Positions 37,916 through 51,834 of a stretch of 64,000 bases of DNA are shown here, piece by piece. The notes under the pieces were generated by a model, which had not been told where the DNA came from, did not search any database, and saw only the letters and a list, made by a program, of their open reading frames with translations. Within the stretch, counting starts at the first letter, position 1. Every line of letters begins with the position of its first letter. The position numbers and the translations under genes are program-made. Source of the stretch: Pseudisothecium myosuroides (taxonomy: Eukaryota > Streptophyta > Bryopsida > Hypnales > Lembophyllaceae); contig OX637287.1 of assembly GCA_951799445.1 (NCBI GenBank), forward strand, positions 49,257,724-49,321,723, written 5' to 3'.

Positions 37916-40900
37916 CGACCCTGCTCAACGGAAGAAGCCAAGATTAGGGCCACATTCTCGAAATTCTCAAGTGCCCAACAGCACTCTCCTAACAATTCTT
38001 GAATCTCATCTTAAGCTAGCTGGAACCGAAACAAGAAGAAGAAATCAAAGGATGGTTGAGAAGGCAGAGCCCTGAAACTCAAACCTCTTGGTTTCGTCAC
38101 TCTCGGTGCTTCAGGTTCGGACATTACACCAAACAGCACAACACCAATTCAATCAATGGCCTGCACAACATTCGAAAATGATGAACATTCAGCATATCAT
38201 GAAATCGAATGCGTAGCAAGCGTGAATCACCCAAAATGCACCAAATTCTTAACACATACTGCAAAGCATTGTTGCTCTCCTCAAGCAGGCTCAAAGGACG
38301 GACTTACAGTCAGGAGAATAGTTTGCTGCAATTGTCTTCAATTGCTGCCGTCTCTTTGCAGCTGTTGGTGTGCATTCCACACCCGCTCTAATGATGAAAT
38401 GGAACTATCGATCAGTCTGGGTTCAAGAAATGACATGAGCTGTGAAACTAATGAGTGAAACTCGAAACCTCAGACGCAAAGGATTGATAGTTGTGTGACA
38501 TGACCTCCTCCATGTAAGTTACTGTGCTTTGAAATCGTAATGTCAATGCAGGAGAGTTTCGCCGTTGTGGCATGTTTCAATTGCTCAAGGAGAGGCAGAC
38601 TAAGATTGATAATGCTCACTGCTTGCCTTGTGCAAATTTTCAACACGGTGGGTACATAGTAGAAATTTCATTGGTGTGGCAGTGAGAGCAATCTAGAGAA
38701 ATTTCTACTACTATCAACTGGTACTAATTTAGTGACCACGGATCCAACTAACATAATCTAAATGCAAGATCTCCGTTGTGGCATGTTTTGATTGGTTAAG
38801 CAATCAACAAAGTCAAATGGCTCAACTCTCCTACATGGACATTATGTCTGGTAATTGCAAAGTAGGCCAAGTCGTCAAAATTAATCGCAGGTTAGTACCA
38901 ACCTTGCCACCCGCGGCTTGGTGGGTCCTAACCAAAGATTATTTTTGATAACTTGACCTGCTTGGCAATTACCTAGTCCAATATGGCCATCACACAAGGT
39001 TCAGGGCTTGCTTTGAGACTCTCTCTTGGATTGTGGCCAGGTGGCTTGGGAGAAATTGACTTCTCTTTATTCTCAAGAAATCTTTTAGAAATAGAGGACG
39101 TATTTTGGCAAAATTTAATGCCAATTGCATGTTCTTTGCAGGGATCAGAGCAGGTACGTAGGTCACTAGGACTCCCAATATGCCCCCTCCTGGCTTCCTA
39201 GTTTGAGCATAACTTTGTCGGGTTTGGAAAAAATTAAATTAAAATAAATTCAATTCAATTGTTTGGCACTCTGTTTGCTCAATGGGTTTCCACTTGACAA
39301 TAGTATCTGATTTGTAGTGAAATAAATATTTTATTTTTATCAAAATAAATAAATAAATATTGAGATGCCTCACCTTAGTTCCAAAATTTTGAAATTATCT
39401 TAGTTCTAAAATACTGAAATGCTTGATTTCAAAGAGCAATTTAGATACTTAGGATAATAAATAGATCATTTTGCTTGCTCTTGCTTGTAATCAATTCCTC
39501 TAGGATCATCAAATTTGTTATATCAGTGTGGTTCAAACTTCAAAGCACCAAAAATCTATGACTCTCAACTGCTCAAAGCTCTAAAAATCTAGACTAGTAG
39601 AGATACAAGGTTCGAAGCACCTGTGTTGAAAAGTGCCAGTGTTATGAATAGCAATGGCAAAGTATCATACTAGATGTTTAGGATACCAACAATTGAACTT
39701 GAGGAGTGATAAAGAATGGTTGAAAACTTAAACATTCAAAAATCTTCATGACAATATGTATAATGCTTGTGAGTTGTTTTGTGAAATTTTTTATTAACTA
39801 GCTCTAATCTTTCTAGCAATTTGTAGTTAGGTTGCTCATTGCTTAGGGAATGTCAGCAAAATTGCTTCACTCTAATAAATGAGTGTAGGAAACCGTACCA
39901 AAAATTGAACAAGTTCACAGGAGGGTACTAAACTTCACCTAAATGCTAAGGTGTTGAACAAGATTTTTAGAGAGAATGATTTGCAACACAAGGCCAAGTC
40001 TCTTGCACAAATGACACTCCATAAAATATTGTTTCATTTTATTGTATCCTTTGCCACCCTTCTTGATCCTTGGTGACTTATTAAGAGTTAGATCCTTGAT
40101 ATTGTGTGCTAATACATGTACCCTTTTTTTTCCTACAGGGTGCAATCTCCCAATACTTCCATTCATAACAATCTCCAACGTCCCTCCATCTGCAGTGCCC
40201 TATATCAAGTATGCAACATATAAGTTTTGCATTCAAAATCTCATTCTTGAATTAAGAAAAAACATTTGATGATATTAAGTCTACAATAAAAACAATAGTA
40301 GCTCTTCCTTAAGAAAATCTTAAGTGCATGATATTATAAACAAAACAACAAGTTATACTATAATCAAAAGATGTTGACGACCATGTGCTCTAAAAGTATC
40401 TTGATGATTGAAATTCACCAATATTGGCAATTAGAGAGCCATGGCCTCAATTGTATTTCGTCCAAAAGACTCACTTCACCCATATAATATGTCCATAAGA
40501 AACATTCAAAATGTTTGCTTGCATGATAATAATCAAGCTAGAGTTAGTTGGCTTAACCAAATACCATGTTGCTTTTCTACAAAACAGTAAAATGCAAAAA
40601 TAAAAGTTTCTGATAGCACGGTGATATAGCTCTTGCCTTGCAACAAGGTAGTTATACATATTACTTGAGCACAAATCCAGAGGTAGCTAAATAAGAAACA
40701 ATATCCAATGATTTGTCCATGAAGTGTGCTTTGCTATCCAAATTATTATCCTTTATAAAAATGCAAAGCATTAACTTTTATGAAGCATTAACTAGTATAA
40801 CACCCAATCACTTCCTACTAGTAAAGCATGCATAGTGAAGACTCTCTTCTCTTGCACAATGTTAATTTATTTTACCAAGTTCACCCCCTCAACAGAAGCC

Positions 40901-41597
40901 CTAATAAATATTTCTTGTCTTTTGCCATGTGAGACACCTGCACACATATCATCCCAACAAACCTACACAAGAGCTTGCCTTGAATCTCCAAAAATATTAG
41001 AACAAATATTTGGCTGTTGATTATCATTTATTGAAAACAATAACATGGTTTGAAAAATTAATCCACAAAGAATTGTTTACATTGATAAACAAGTGATTTC
41101 AATTGTTGATTGCTGCCCAAATGCACGACATATATCTTGAGCAAAATAAATCTGAAAGCAATAGCATGTAGTAAAATATTAAATTTCTGGTTCTCATGAC
41201 TTTCATAAATTGTCAATTCTACTTAGATGCTTTTGTGTCCAAACTATTTTATATAGTAGTAATATAATCAAAGAAGATGAACATAGCTCAATATTACTTT
41301 TGTAAATTCAATCACCAAAGAAATTGGCAAGCTCCATAAAAATAGGTTGATAAACAGATGTGATGCAACAACAAAAGATGAAGACATGATATTCTTGCAA
41401 TGGATAATATTGAATGCTCTCTAAGGCACTCAAAGATGGATGCATTCTTATTGACTAAAAGTCTTGGTATAAAGACAACTAGATTCAGCAAAAAATATGC
41501 ACATAACCTTAGAAATTTTAACAAGTCAATGATAACTACTTTCCCATTGAACCCTATACATCCATACCTTAAGTTCGGTTGTTTGTTTGTTTTGTTT
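37916..41597. other. F-box A upstream region and intergenic DNA
   Basis: The first 550 bp upstream of F-box A are conserved before copies B and C and probably hold the promoter. 38460-40269 recurs at 61900-64000. A 72-codon frame at 38983-39201 is partly conserved there but shifted by a deletion in the other copy, so I do not call it. 40270-41597 shows nothing recognisable. Confidence 0.5.
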
Positions 41598-41690
41598 GTC
41601 ACGTTGAGATCTCCCGGACCGTGCGTCCCCCGGGGGCGTGCTTGGTACCGTCGGAAAGCCCTTGGCGAGGAGGGATGCACGGGCTTTGTT
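41598..41690. other. Isolated GC-rich patch
   Basis: About 90 bp of strongly GC-rich sequence (CCCGGACCGTGCG, CCCCCGGGGGCGTG, TTGGTACCGTCGG) in AT-rich surroundings. No frame or RNA family is recognised. It could be the remnant of a retroelement end. Confidence 0.4.
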
Positions 41691-42687
41691 TTGTGGCATT
41701 TGGACCTACTATTTGAAAGTTATGAATTTTTGAGTTATTTTTTATTCATAAAATGACTTTTAATTTTGTTTTGGGTGTGGCAACGACACAGGGCTACACT
41801 AGTTGTTTCTGAAGTCACCTTGTGATATTTGGTACATGTCCGCCAGTACTTGGCAATAGAGTGAGAATCAATCATAATCCCTCCTACTTTTGCAAGGTAT
41901 TTCACATATGCCATTTCAAAATAGTGACTTCACATCTCATGTATCCACCACAATCTTTTAGTCCTGTTTTGTACCTCATTATCAAGAATTGTATCAATCC
42001 ATTTTCCATCTACAACAATATTGAGTATGACCAGGTCTGTCGTTGTCATTGCTGCGACAGTCTTGATCCTTTGCACAGCCATTATCTGAAGGAATATGAA
42101 ATAAAATTTGGTCATGTAACTCACCTAAATTGCCACTAAATGTTTCAAGAACGATTAAAATGTGAAGGCCATAAATTGGTCACATTATAAAAGGCCTGTA
42201 TAGTTGTCCCAGTTCAGTTTCACCTTCCATTACATCGTCATATCGTTGATCTACTTTCTCATCAACCCCTTCAGTAATGGATGAACCAATGCAATTCAAA
42301 ACTCACTTAGCAATCCCACTAGTAGCAACTGCTTTGGGTAATGCTGGAATCAGAAATGTCAAAAACCTTCCAGTGGTTGATTTGCTGCAACAGTATTTAA
42401 ATGCCTGTGGCTATTTACAGCGTTTGTAACTTCCAAGTTTTGAAGCGCAAATACAAATTGCATATCTTCAAGAAAAAGCTCCGCACAAAACTTGTCATGT
42501 ACACTTAAAGTCGACCTCCAGTGATGAAGTGAATCTGCCGCATCAACCAACTCCTTGCACCATGCGTGCTCTTCACCACAACAAGAGCTCATTGCTACCA
42601 GAGAACATATACTCAGTTATTCACTGGCTTCCAACCTTTCACTGGAGCTTCTGCACAGCTTTGGGACGCCATCCAGTCGCCTTACAG

Positions 42688-44225
42688 TCACCAACCTGTG
42701 CTCCAAGGCAGAAGAAGATTCATGTGCTTCCCAATCCATGCACCAATATATTTATCCTTTTCATGCGCTTGCGCCAAAGGATTCGAAGGCAAGTCATGAT
42801 CCCAGGAACGAGTCACCAAATCAAACAATTTCGACTTCCCAGATGCCTGTGACATGAAAAACAGAGAGCTTTCGAACCCAATGACAATTATGCCAAGCAA
42901 GTCCAAGCTCCTCCCGAACGGATTGATACCAAATGGGGACCCCGTTTCCATGTCAAAACTCGCCATCACATCTGCTGCTGATAGCTTCAGCACCGTCTCT
43001 TGCGTCATATCACGGGTTCTAATCTCCCGTACTTCAAAATACCACTCCTCACCCATGTCGTCATCCGAACATTCCTCGCTGCACCATAGCACCAAAAACA
43101 AGCAGTCGTTGCTGACAACAAGCGAAGAAGTGATGAAGCTATAGGTGCACACATCAACATTTTCCCATGACTCCCCTGTGAGATTGTACCGCTGTAGCCT
43201 CCAGAAGGCTTCAACTCCTTCAGATTCATACCCTAGAAATAGAACGTACAAAAATCCTTGGTACATGACGATGCTCCTGATGTACCCAAGTCCACCGTGC
43301 TCAATCCAAGATGTGTTGACGATGCTTTTCCATTCACAAGTGGCAGAATCATACACATGGATCAAGGGGTCATACTGAACCTTCAACCGTTCCTCGGACG
43401 TGAGAAGAGGATCGTCCAGAATCTCCATACTAGTGTTGAAGTTGTGGTTGATGAGGAAAATCTTGAAGGACGTGTTCTCTGTGACCATAAGCAGTTTGGG
43501 ATCATCCGGCGAGTTCAAATGTCGTGCAATTTCCGGCAGGGTTACCTTTGTCAAGCCTTTCACGTTATGGACAATGATGGACAAGTGCTGAGAATAGGGC
43601 AGGAGACGCGCCAGTAGAAAACGGCACACCAAACCGCCGTCCATGGATTGAACCCCAGAAACAAATGGACCAATGTTACAATCATCTTCGTCAAATGTGT
43701 ACCTGGATGAAATTAGGTCAAACATGATGTTATGTGGTAACACCCTAAACCAGCTGCTTAACCAGCTTCTAACTTAAAATTGTGTGCCAAAATTGCACTC
43801 ATCAAAAGCAACCTTGGTTTTCAGCCCCTGAAAAGACGCATTGTTTCTTGAATATCGCAAAATCGATTGAACATTGCATAACATTTGCATGAAAAACATG
43901 CCAAAATCAATAGAAATTTTTATAAATTACAATGAGTATACTCGTACCACCGTCTGGCGCTCAAGTCGAGGCAGCACCAAACCTCTTGATCTTCTTCATG
44001 GACCGTAGGACCTGGATGCCTCAAATTCATGGCAATGAAAGATGGACCTCGACGACACCTCGCATGCCGTCCTTGCAGAGCAGCAAACTTGTCACTGAGG
44101 ATAAGCTGGTTCCATTCCTTGCACACAGTGCGGTTTCTGCACACATCGGGCAAAAGCAGGAAAGACAACACATGTCCCACCGTTTCAAACGGGAGCTCAC
44201 TCCATATGGAAGCGTCCATGTCCAT
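42688..44225 (-). CDS. F-box/kelch-type protein, copy B
   Basis: Exon 1 is 44225-43942 and exon 2 is 43702-42688; 432 residues. The F-box is ELPFETVGHVLSF followed by RTVCKEW, and the same kelch-like strands as in copy A follow. Indels against A and C are in frame. Upstream of the shared MDMDAS start the frame stays open to an ATG at 44357, which would add 44 residues; A is frameshifted there, so I prefer 44225. A possible third exon is at 42587-42359. It looks intact and is the most diverged of the three. Same proposed role: SCF substrate adaptor, target unknown. Confidence 0.87.
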
Positions 44226-44618
44226 CGACCCTGCACAACGGAAAGATGCCCAGATTAGGGCCATATTCTTGAAATTCTCTTGTGCCCAACAGCAATCTCC
44301 TAACAATTCTTGAATTTCATCACAAGCAGCTGAACCCAAACAAGAAGAAGAAATCAAAGGATTGTTGGGAGCGCAGAATCGTAAAACTCAAACCAGCTCT
44401 TGATTTTTTCACTCTCGGTGCTTCAGGTTCGGACATTACACCACACAGCAAAACACCAATTCGATCAATGGCCTGCACAACACTCGAAAGTGCTGAGTAT
44501 TCAACATATTATAGTAATCGAATGCGTAACAAGCGTGAATCACCCAAAATGCAACAAATTCTTCACACACACTGCGAAACATCGTTGCTCTCCTCATGCA
44601 GGCTCAGAGGACGGACTT

Positions 44619-44795
44619 AATTAACCCCAAAATGACCCTGGAATTTCCTGAGCTTCTAGAAATTTGCTCTAAATTGAACAGAAAGCCAACATTTTGATAA
44701 GTTGTATCAATTCTTTTTGAATTGTAACCGTATAAAATCAAACTAGACATGTTAGAGATCACATTAGAAAAGAAAACACAACAATATCTCTTACG
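44619..44795. mobile_element. Possible one-ended TTAA element fragment
   Basis: At 44621 TTAA is followed by CCCCAAAATGACC, close to the end of the element at 57637 (CCCCAAAGTGACA). Copies A and C lack this stretch: both read GACGGACTTACAGT straight through. No matching inverted end is seen on the right, so the fragment may be truncated. Confidence 0.4.
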
Positions 44796-47395
44796 GATTG
44801 AAAGATTAGTTTTCTGCAATAGTTTTCTGCAATTGTCTTCAATTGCTGCCGTCCCTTTGCAGCTGTTGGTGTGCATTCCACACTCAGAGAATGACTTGGA
44901 GCTGTAAAACTCATTCATGAGTGAAACTCAACGTCAGACGGAAAGGATTGATTGTGACGGCTAACGTAAGTGAAACCTGACGTGAGAATATTGCGGTTCC
45001 CACTCAAGTCTGGAGAGCTGCAGATTGACATGCAGGAAGTGAGATCAGCAGGGTGGGTTTACCCCGACAGGAATTTTTTATTTGCCACATGTAAAAAAAT
45101 TTGCAAATTTTGAATTCATATTTGCAATGAGAGACCCCAAGTTAGCTGTGAATGGTCTGCAATGTACTCTAAACACGGTAAAAAATAGGGGATTTTTTTT
45201 TTACTTTTACTTTGGAAAACACAAAATTTTCCCTATAGGTCCCACTTTGTACACATTACCCTAGTGGATTTAATGTCCTGCAATTGACATTCAGACCTCC
45301 AACCAATACGGAATAGGGATTGCTATTTGGATGAGGTTTGGATGAAGTTTGGATGACAATCACACTTTGAAATGGTTTTGAAATCATTGTCGATCATGTT
45401 GATTAGATTGTATTTAAATAAGCTTGAGTATCACCATAATAAGTCGCCTTGAACATTTTAGGATTTCAAAACTAATGCTTATTGATTTCCTATTTTGTTC
45501 GAAGGTGCTCCAATTAACTAACTCAAATTGTAGTAAAAAGGCCAAAAGTGTGGCTTTTATATTTTATTTAACTTTGTTTTCAATATTTATTGTCGCAAGT
45601 TATTAATTTCATTTGGCCTTTTTGCTCATTTTGGCTCTTTGAAAAGTGCTCTTTTTGAACAATTAAACCACTCAAAGTTGGATATGGTTTTAACATGTGT
45701 AGACTATGTAATGTAACTTGAAAGTAGAGCCTTGCTTTGGAAAATTATATCCCAAGCCATGGAAGTGGCAAGGGATTTTCTTTCCATCATGAGGTTGTAT
45801 TTTCATGTTAATGAGTACCAAAAAGGATTCTAATGGGGCATAGATCTTCTTGGCTTTCAATTGTTATCAAGTTAAAGGTGTCCTAACCTATTAAGGTCAA
45901 AAAAGCTCATATTTCATTTCATATTTCATTTACATTTTTGAAGAATTTGTACAAAAATTTAATTTGTTCAAGGATTATATTACATAAAAGTTGAAACAAA
46001 CTCTTGAAATACTCAAGAAATCATTCAAAAATAGAGAATGTATTTGGGCAAAATTTGATGTCAATGGGATGTTCTTTGCCCAAGTCAAGGTCAAAGAAGA
46101 TATGTAAGTCACTTGGACTCTCAATAGGCTTCTTTTTGGCTTCTTAGTTTGAGTGTAACTGTAGTTTGTCTAATTTAGGAAAAAAGAATGAAAAAAAATG
46201 AAAATTTTCAATTGTTTGGCATTCTTTTTGCTCAATGGGTTTTCACTTGACAATTTATAGTGAAATACAAATTTTACTTATGTCAAAAAAAACTTAAAAA
46301 CAAAACAAAACAACTTACGCCCTTACTTTAGTTCTAAAATTCTGAAAATACTTGATTAAAGAATAATTTAGATACTTAGGATAACATGTAGATCATTTTC
46401 TTTGCTCTTGCTTCTAATCAATTTTTCTAAGATCATCAAATTGGTTATATTGGTGTGATTCAAAGCACCAAAAATCTATGACCCTCAACTGCATAAAGCT
46501 CTAGAAATCAAGACTAGTAGAAACATAAGGTTCAAAGTACATGTGTTGAAAAGTATTACATTGTGAATGGCAATGGCAATAATCCAAACTAGATGTTTAG
46601 GATACCAACAATTGAACATGAAGAGTAGAAAAGAATGGTTGAAAACTTCAATAAGAGTACGTCTTCTTGACAATATATATAATGCTTGGAAATCGTTCAA
46701 CAAAAGATTTTCTTAACTAGCTAGTTCTAATGTTTCTAGCAATTTGTAGTCAGATTGCTCATTGCTCATGAAATGTTGGCAGAATTGCTTCGCAATAAAA
46801 AAAAGTTGATTTCATCATGTTTTCTCTTCTGATCAAGCAAGAGTTCTTAGAGATTGGAGATGTAGAGCATCATACCAAAATTTGAGGATAATCTTTCAGG
46901 ATGATCAATTAGTTGGTTTAGGGTTTAGAGACGCCAATTGTTTTAGGGCGTGAGAAGAAGAAATAAAGAATTCTTGTGAAAAGTGTCACCTTTTATGGCA
47001 TTGGGTTTTAAGGCAATTTGTTCAGAATTTAGAGATCCACAGTCATTTTATTTTGCAAGCCTTCATTGTAGCGGTGATAATTCTTTATAGTGACTAACTA
47101 AATGTTCTTCATCAGAGTTTTGCTAAATTAAGCTCACAAACTCCATGATTTAGTAGCAAGTGCAAACATTGTCCTGGACGTTATAGTGAGATCAATTGAT
47201 GGATTTCAAGGCAAACAAACTCAGAATCTATTATTACCTTTGCTATGGTTCGAGCAAAGCAGTTTGGGAGGATCAAATTCGTGGACAATAAGCACAGAAT
47301 GAATGTTAGTTGCTCACTTACTCATGGCAGTTGAAGCCCATTTCTTCTCTACAAATTTGTATCTGATTTCATTTGTTTCTTGGAAAGGTTCTTGT

Positions 47396-47627
47396 TTAAC
47401 CCTCGAAGGACGAGCTGGTCACCTTGGAAATCATCCTTTTGAGTTACGTGTCACGAATCATTTGCTTCTAAAAACCCAGGAGCAATTGCTAGAGGTCAAA
47501 CCATTGTGTAAGACCTCCCATTTTTACACAAAATTCCAAGGATGAACATCTGTACTCCTGTCCTACATAGAAGAATTTTTGGTCATCCATAAGACACTTA
47601 GTCTGTGCAGCATCCTTCGAGGGTTAG
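47396..47627. mobile_element. Small TTAA-type MITE
   Basis: TTAA then CCCTCGAAGGACG at the left, and ATCCTTCGAGGG then TTAG at the right. The 11-bp inverted ends CCCTCGAAGGA are perfect. The right flank TTAG is one change from TTAA. 232 bp, no coding sequence of note. Confidence 0.6.
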
Positions 47628-49587
47628 GTAAACAAAGTGGTTGTCTACTATAACTCTCAATTTCAAGTGTATAGAGTTTCCATTGTTACAATCATGTTAA
47701 AATCTTCCATATTATCATATTCATTTTAGTAGCCGAGGCTACAACACTAACCCTTGAATGCTCAACCAATGATTTCATGGTTGTTGCTCAATTTTTAATA
47801 GCCTTTTTAGAAGTTAAGTGTTTTTTTTTTCTTCTTCCAGATAATATTTTTTTGCAAGTTTGATCACAATCATTACCTTGTTGTTTTTATATTCCAAAGA
47901 CAAAGATGGCTATGTCTAAAAGATTTTGACAAGAGGAATGACCGCAAATGTTCAATATAGCCTTGTGTTATTATTAATAAGTAGAAAAAAGTAGACTATT
48001 GTCTTTTTTTTTTATAGATATTAGTCTATTGGCCTTAAGTCTTCTAAGGTCAACAAAAGAAGTCAAGGTGTAATCACTCTCACTATGATCAAGAAAAATA
48101 TCTATTGTTAAATACAAATATGAGCTGCAAAAATTGTTATAAAATAGGATGCTTTTAGTTTTTTTTAATACAAATGAAACAACTAAATGGAGGATGTTTA
48201 TAATAACTAGAACATTTTAATTTATCACAAAGGTCATCATAACATTGATAAACAACAAGCTTTGGAGTGGCTTTTAGAGAGTCATTAAGGCTTTTAGTTA
48301 ATCTTGCTTATCAAACATGTACCAAACCATCATACATCTTGATGCAATAATTTTACACTATCTATATCTCAATGTAAAGCTTGGAACCTTTAAAAGATAG
48401 TTATTTTAACCATTAAAACATGGTTGTTGAGAGATAAATGGAAAACATTATTTTTCTTTGTCTAAATCTTGGAAACAATCATCCGAGTTCAATAATGCAA
48501 TAGTAGACACTTAGACAATGCAAAAAAATCTATTGCGGATGGTCTTCTAATAAACTTGTAGCTATTGTCCGAAGGAATTCTAAAAATAATTAATTGTATG
48601 TCCTGTGGAAGTCTACAAAGTGAGCTTCTTTCTGCTTGCATTTTGAAACACATAAAACATTATTTTATTTTTTTGGTGAATAATCATCTCCATAGAGTTG
48701 TTACAAATGGCCATTTTTTATTCTATTTATTTTATTTTATTTTCTATTTTTAACTAATTAAAACATCAAAGTATCTATTTTCTTGAGATTTGACACTTTT
48801 CTAGTTTTCCTACTTAGAGAATTTTTCTACCCATTTCCTTTGGTGGTTACCTTCATCTTAAAGGTGTATACATTAGTCATATTTTTTTTATTTTTTAGAA
48901 ATTATTTTTTTAATCTTTAAAGTACTCCAGAAAAAAATCATGATTACAGTTGAAAACCCAATAAAATCGACAAGTGTTTCGTGCAATCACCTAGGAAAGA
49001 AATGAAATGATTTAGGGAACCACAAGAGGGGATGGGTCAAGCTTCACAGTGGACAATATGGAGGCTAAAATGAAATTAGCATATGAGTATTCATATCTGT
49101 CGGCACTTGCAACAAGCTTCTGTAAAATATGTGAAAATGTCGCATGGAATAGAGTTAATTGCAAAGTTGTCTTGTGTTTGTGAACTTGTGTCAGAGGAAG
49201 GTTTAACCAAGAATAGAACAAAACAAACACAACACCAAACTCAATCAGACCTGAGTTTGGATGCTCCAAGGAGTTTGGTCCTGTGTTTTTCCAAAACTCT
49301 GGCTCCTGGTCTTGCATTTGCTCACTTTAAGATTAACTCTAATATCACCAATTTAATTAACAAAATAAGCGAGAAATTCAGAACCTGTCAATGATCAAGC
49401 CTTGTCTGAGAGTTCATGTGAGAAACGAGTCTAGGATCTATTCATTAGTTTAGTCGCTGCAAAGTTTTATGCAATTGCAAGAATCGAAAATCTAAATCTG
49501 TCTTTCGACGGAAGACCACAAATATTTGACTTCAAAAATGACTGAAGAATCGCTCCAGGAAGCGAATCAACAATGTTTGGGGTAGTT
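47628..49587. other. AT-rich intergenic DNA, no gene seen
   Basis: No recognisable exon, RNA or repeat. Frames of about 100 codons on both strands at 49012-49394 overlap each other and match nothing. The right border is the left edge of duplication block 2. Confidence 0.5.
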
Positions 49588-50800
49588 TCTGCACTAAAAC
49601 GTAAAAATGGGTGAGAAATTCAGGTCAGGCGCACCAGTGTAGACCCAGCCCTGATCCCAAAACGTTTGGTTGTCAACAAGCCACGGATCAGCAAGCACTC
49701 GAAGCCCAGATGCTTCAAATGCCAGCAGCCACACGTTGCCCTCGGCCATGAAACGAAACGAAGGCCCCGCTTCCGGTGCCTCACTCGATTCCACAAGGAG
49801 ATTTTTCTGGTTTCCTACATTATCAATGTAGTAAAATCAAGGAAAACACCACTTTCAAAAGTGTGAGCATGTGGAGATTTGGAATCTCTATGTAGAATTT
49901 CAGTCATTTTAGTACATTACATAGTAAACAACCCAATTTACTACTTTCTAGCATACATTCTTATTATGCATGATTGTAGTAAAATACATAACATAGGAAA
50001 CAACCCAGTTTTACTACTTTCTTGCTCACATGACTATTATGCATGATCATAGTGAAATATAGAATATGGCAAACACCTCATTTTTACTACTTTCGATCAC
50101 ATACAACATAATTCTCCATGATAGGGAAATACATGACATGGTAAACACATTTTGATCACTTCCTCACATATGCATTATAAGTATGCATGGTAGAGAAGTG
50201 TTTTCTTTATTATTTGCAACACATAATTATGGAAATCATTATAATTTAGAATGTTATGAGAAGGTGTTGTTTGCAAGATGTTTGGATAGTTAGATAGTCA
50301 TTACCCTTTTGAAATGAAAGTGATTGGAAAACCATATATTACAAATGAAAAATTGACTTTAATTGAAAAAATGGATGTGTAATTTTTCATTGGATTTAAT
50401 ATTTGTAAAATAAGTATTTGCAAGGATGTAGTGGTTATTTTTTAAAGATTGAAGCATCTCAAGTGTAACTTTTGAAGCTTTAACCCTTCAATTAAGATGA
50501 CACAATGTGTCTTTTCAAAAAAAAATGATGGCAATTTCTCGAGAGGGTGCAACAAATCTCAATATTTTGTGAACTAAGATTCTCTAGAAATACAAGTTGA
50601 TATACTTTTTTCCTTGTTGATTTGGATACTGCAACTCTAAATCAACAAAAAAATCAACACTTTTGTGTTAATTTTGACTTTCATGAATCTCAAGTAATTT
50701 TTTTGATTTGAAAAATGTTTAAATCACCATGGTTAGTATTCTATAAATAATATGATTTAAAAAGAAAAAATTAAATCATTCACAATTTGGCATTTTTCAA

Positions 50801-51369
50801 GTCAGCAGACTTTAGAGGCCATTTAGTAATAGAAAAACAACTTTTTTTTTAAAACTTTGAACTATGGAAAGTTGTTAAATCAAGGTGTCTTTCATCTCCA
50901 AAAATCCGTTTGCAATTTCAGGTCTTTAATGAAAAGTTATGAATAAATTTCAAAGTGGGTTGGAATTGAACTTTTTTTTAAACTAAATCTTTCACAATTC
51001 GAAATTTTTCAAAGTCAGCAGACTTTAGAGGCCATTTAGTAATAGAAAAAAAACTTTTAAAAAAAATCTTTGTACTAAGAAAAGTTGCTAAATAAAATTA
51101 TCGTTCATCTCCAAAAATCTATTTGCAATTTTAAGTCTCTAGTCAAAAGTTATGAATAAATTTCAGAGCGGGGTTGAATTGAACTTTTTTTTTGACATCA
51201 CGACAGACCCTCTCTGAAATTTATTCATAACTTTTTATTGGAGACTTAAAATTGCAAACGGGTTTTGAAGGATTAAAGATACTTTGATTTAGAAACTTTT
51301 CTTAGTTCAAAGATTTAAAAAAAAAGTTGTTCTTCTGTTACTAAATGACCTTTGAAATCTGCTGACTTT
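50801..51369. repeat. Foldback element, copy 3 (internally doubled)
   Basis: Begins GTCAGCAGACTTTAGAGGCC and ends CTGCTGACTTTG. The start motif appears twice (50801 and about 51013), so a partial copy precedes a complete inverted pair. It shares AAAATCCGTTTGCAATTT and the TTTGAACTA block with 4959-5312 and 34350-34690. It lies inside the CACTA-like element. Confidence 0.7.
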
Positions 51370-51436
51370 GAAAAATATCGAAAAAACCCACATAAACTAG
51401 ATAAATAAATAAGTATTCCACACATGCACATGTAAG

Positions 51437-51655
51437 TGAGTGTGTGGTGCAATGGTTCGAACCTTGCACCCTAAGGAAGAGGTGCAAGGTTCAAACCTTG
51501 CTAACGCCCCATTTGCCATGTGCATGCCTAGGTGGTCTCCTTGTGTGGAGGGATTGCCTAGGTGGCTTGCCATGTGGTGGGTACTTGATGTGGCATGCTA
51601 ATTTGGCAATGTGCCACGTGGCACGCATTATTGCTGCCATGTGGCATTATTTTAG
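51437..51655 (+). mobile_element. tRNA-derived SINE, copy 2
   Basis: A box TGGTGCAATGG (51445-51455) and B box GGTTCAAACCT (51488-51498), starts 43 nt apart as in copy 1. A non-tRNA body with GCCTAGGTGG motifs follows and an A-rich stretch ends it. Limits are approximate. Confidence 0.58.
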
Positions 51656-51834
51656 AAAAAATTAAAAAAAAGTTGTTCCAATTAACAAAAAAAGTTGCTA
51701 CATTCTCAATTCACTACATTTCCCATTTACTGCATTCTTTGTTTACTACATTCTCAATTCACTATATTTTTCATTTCCTATGCTCCCAATTTACTACATT
51801 TTCCATTCACTACATTTGTCATTTTACTACTTTT

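Larger units (their letters stand above)
31957..40269. repeat. Segmental duplication, block 1
   Basis: Collinear with 49588-64000. It includes the 5' exons of the metallo-hydrolase gene, the intervening spacer, F-box A and the downstream flank to at least 40269. Differences are mainly insertions: this block has 33896-35098 (with the palindrome) and the MITE at 35150; the other has several transposons. The second copy runs to the window edge, so the right limit is unknown. Confidence 0.85.
42120..46800. repeat. Third, more diverged copy of the F-box duplication
   Basis: Contains F-box B and flanks similar to those of F-box A: 42120-42400 resembles 35820-36070, 44300-44620 resembles 38000-38310, and about 46020-46800 resembles 39080-39860. 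44640-46000 is mostly unique. Greater divergence than between blocks A and C suggests an older duplication. Confidence 0.7.

Noticed and set aside
38983..39201. Frame with a partly conserved counterpart at 62741-62926
   Set aside because: A short deletion shifts the counterpart and the related stretch near 46020 has stops, so conservation comes from the DNA duplication, not from coding.
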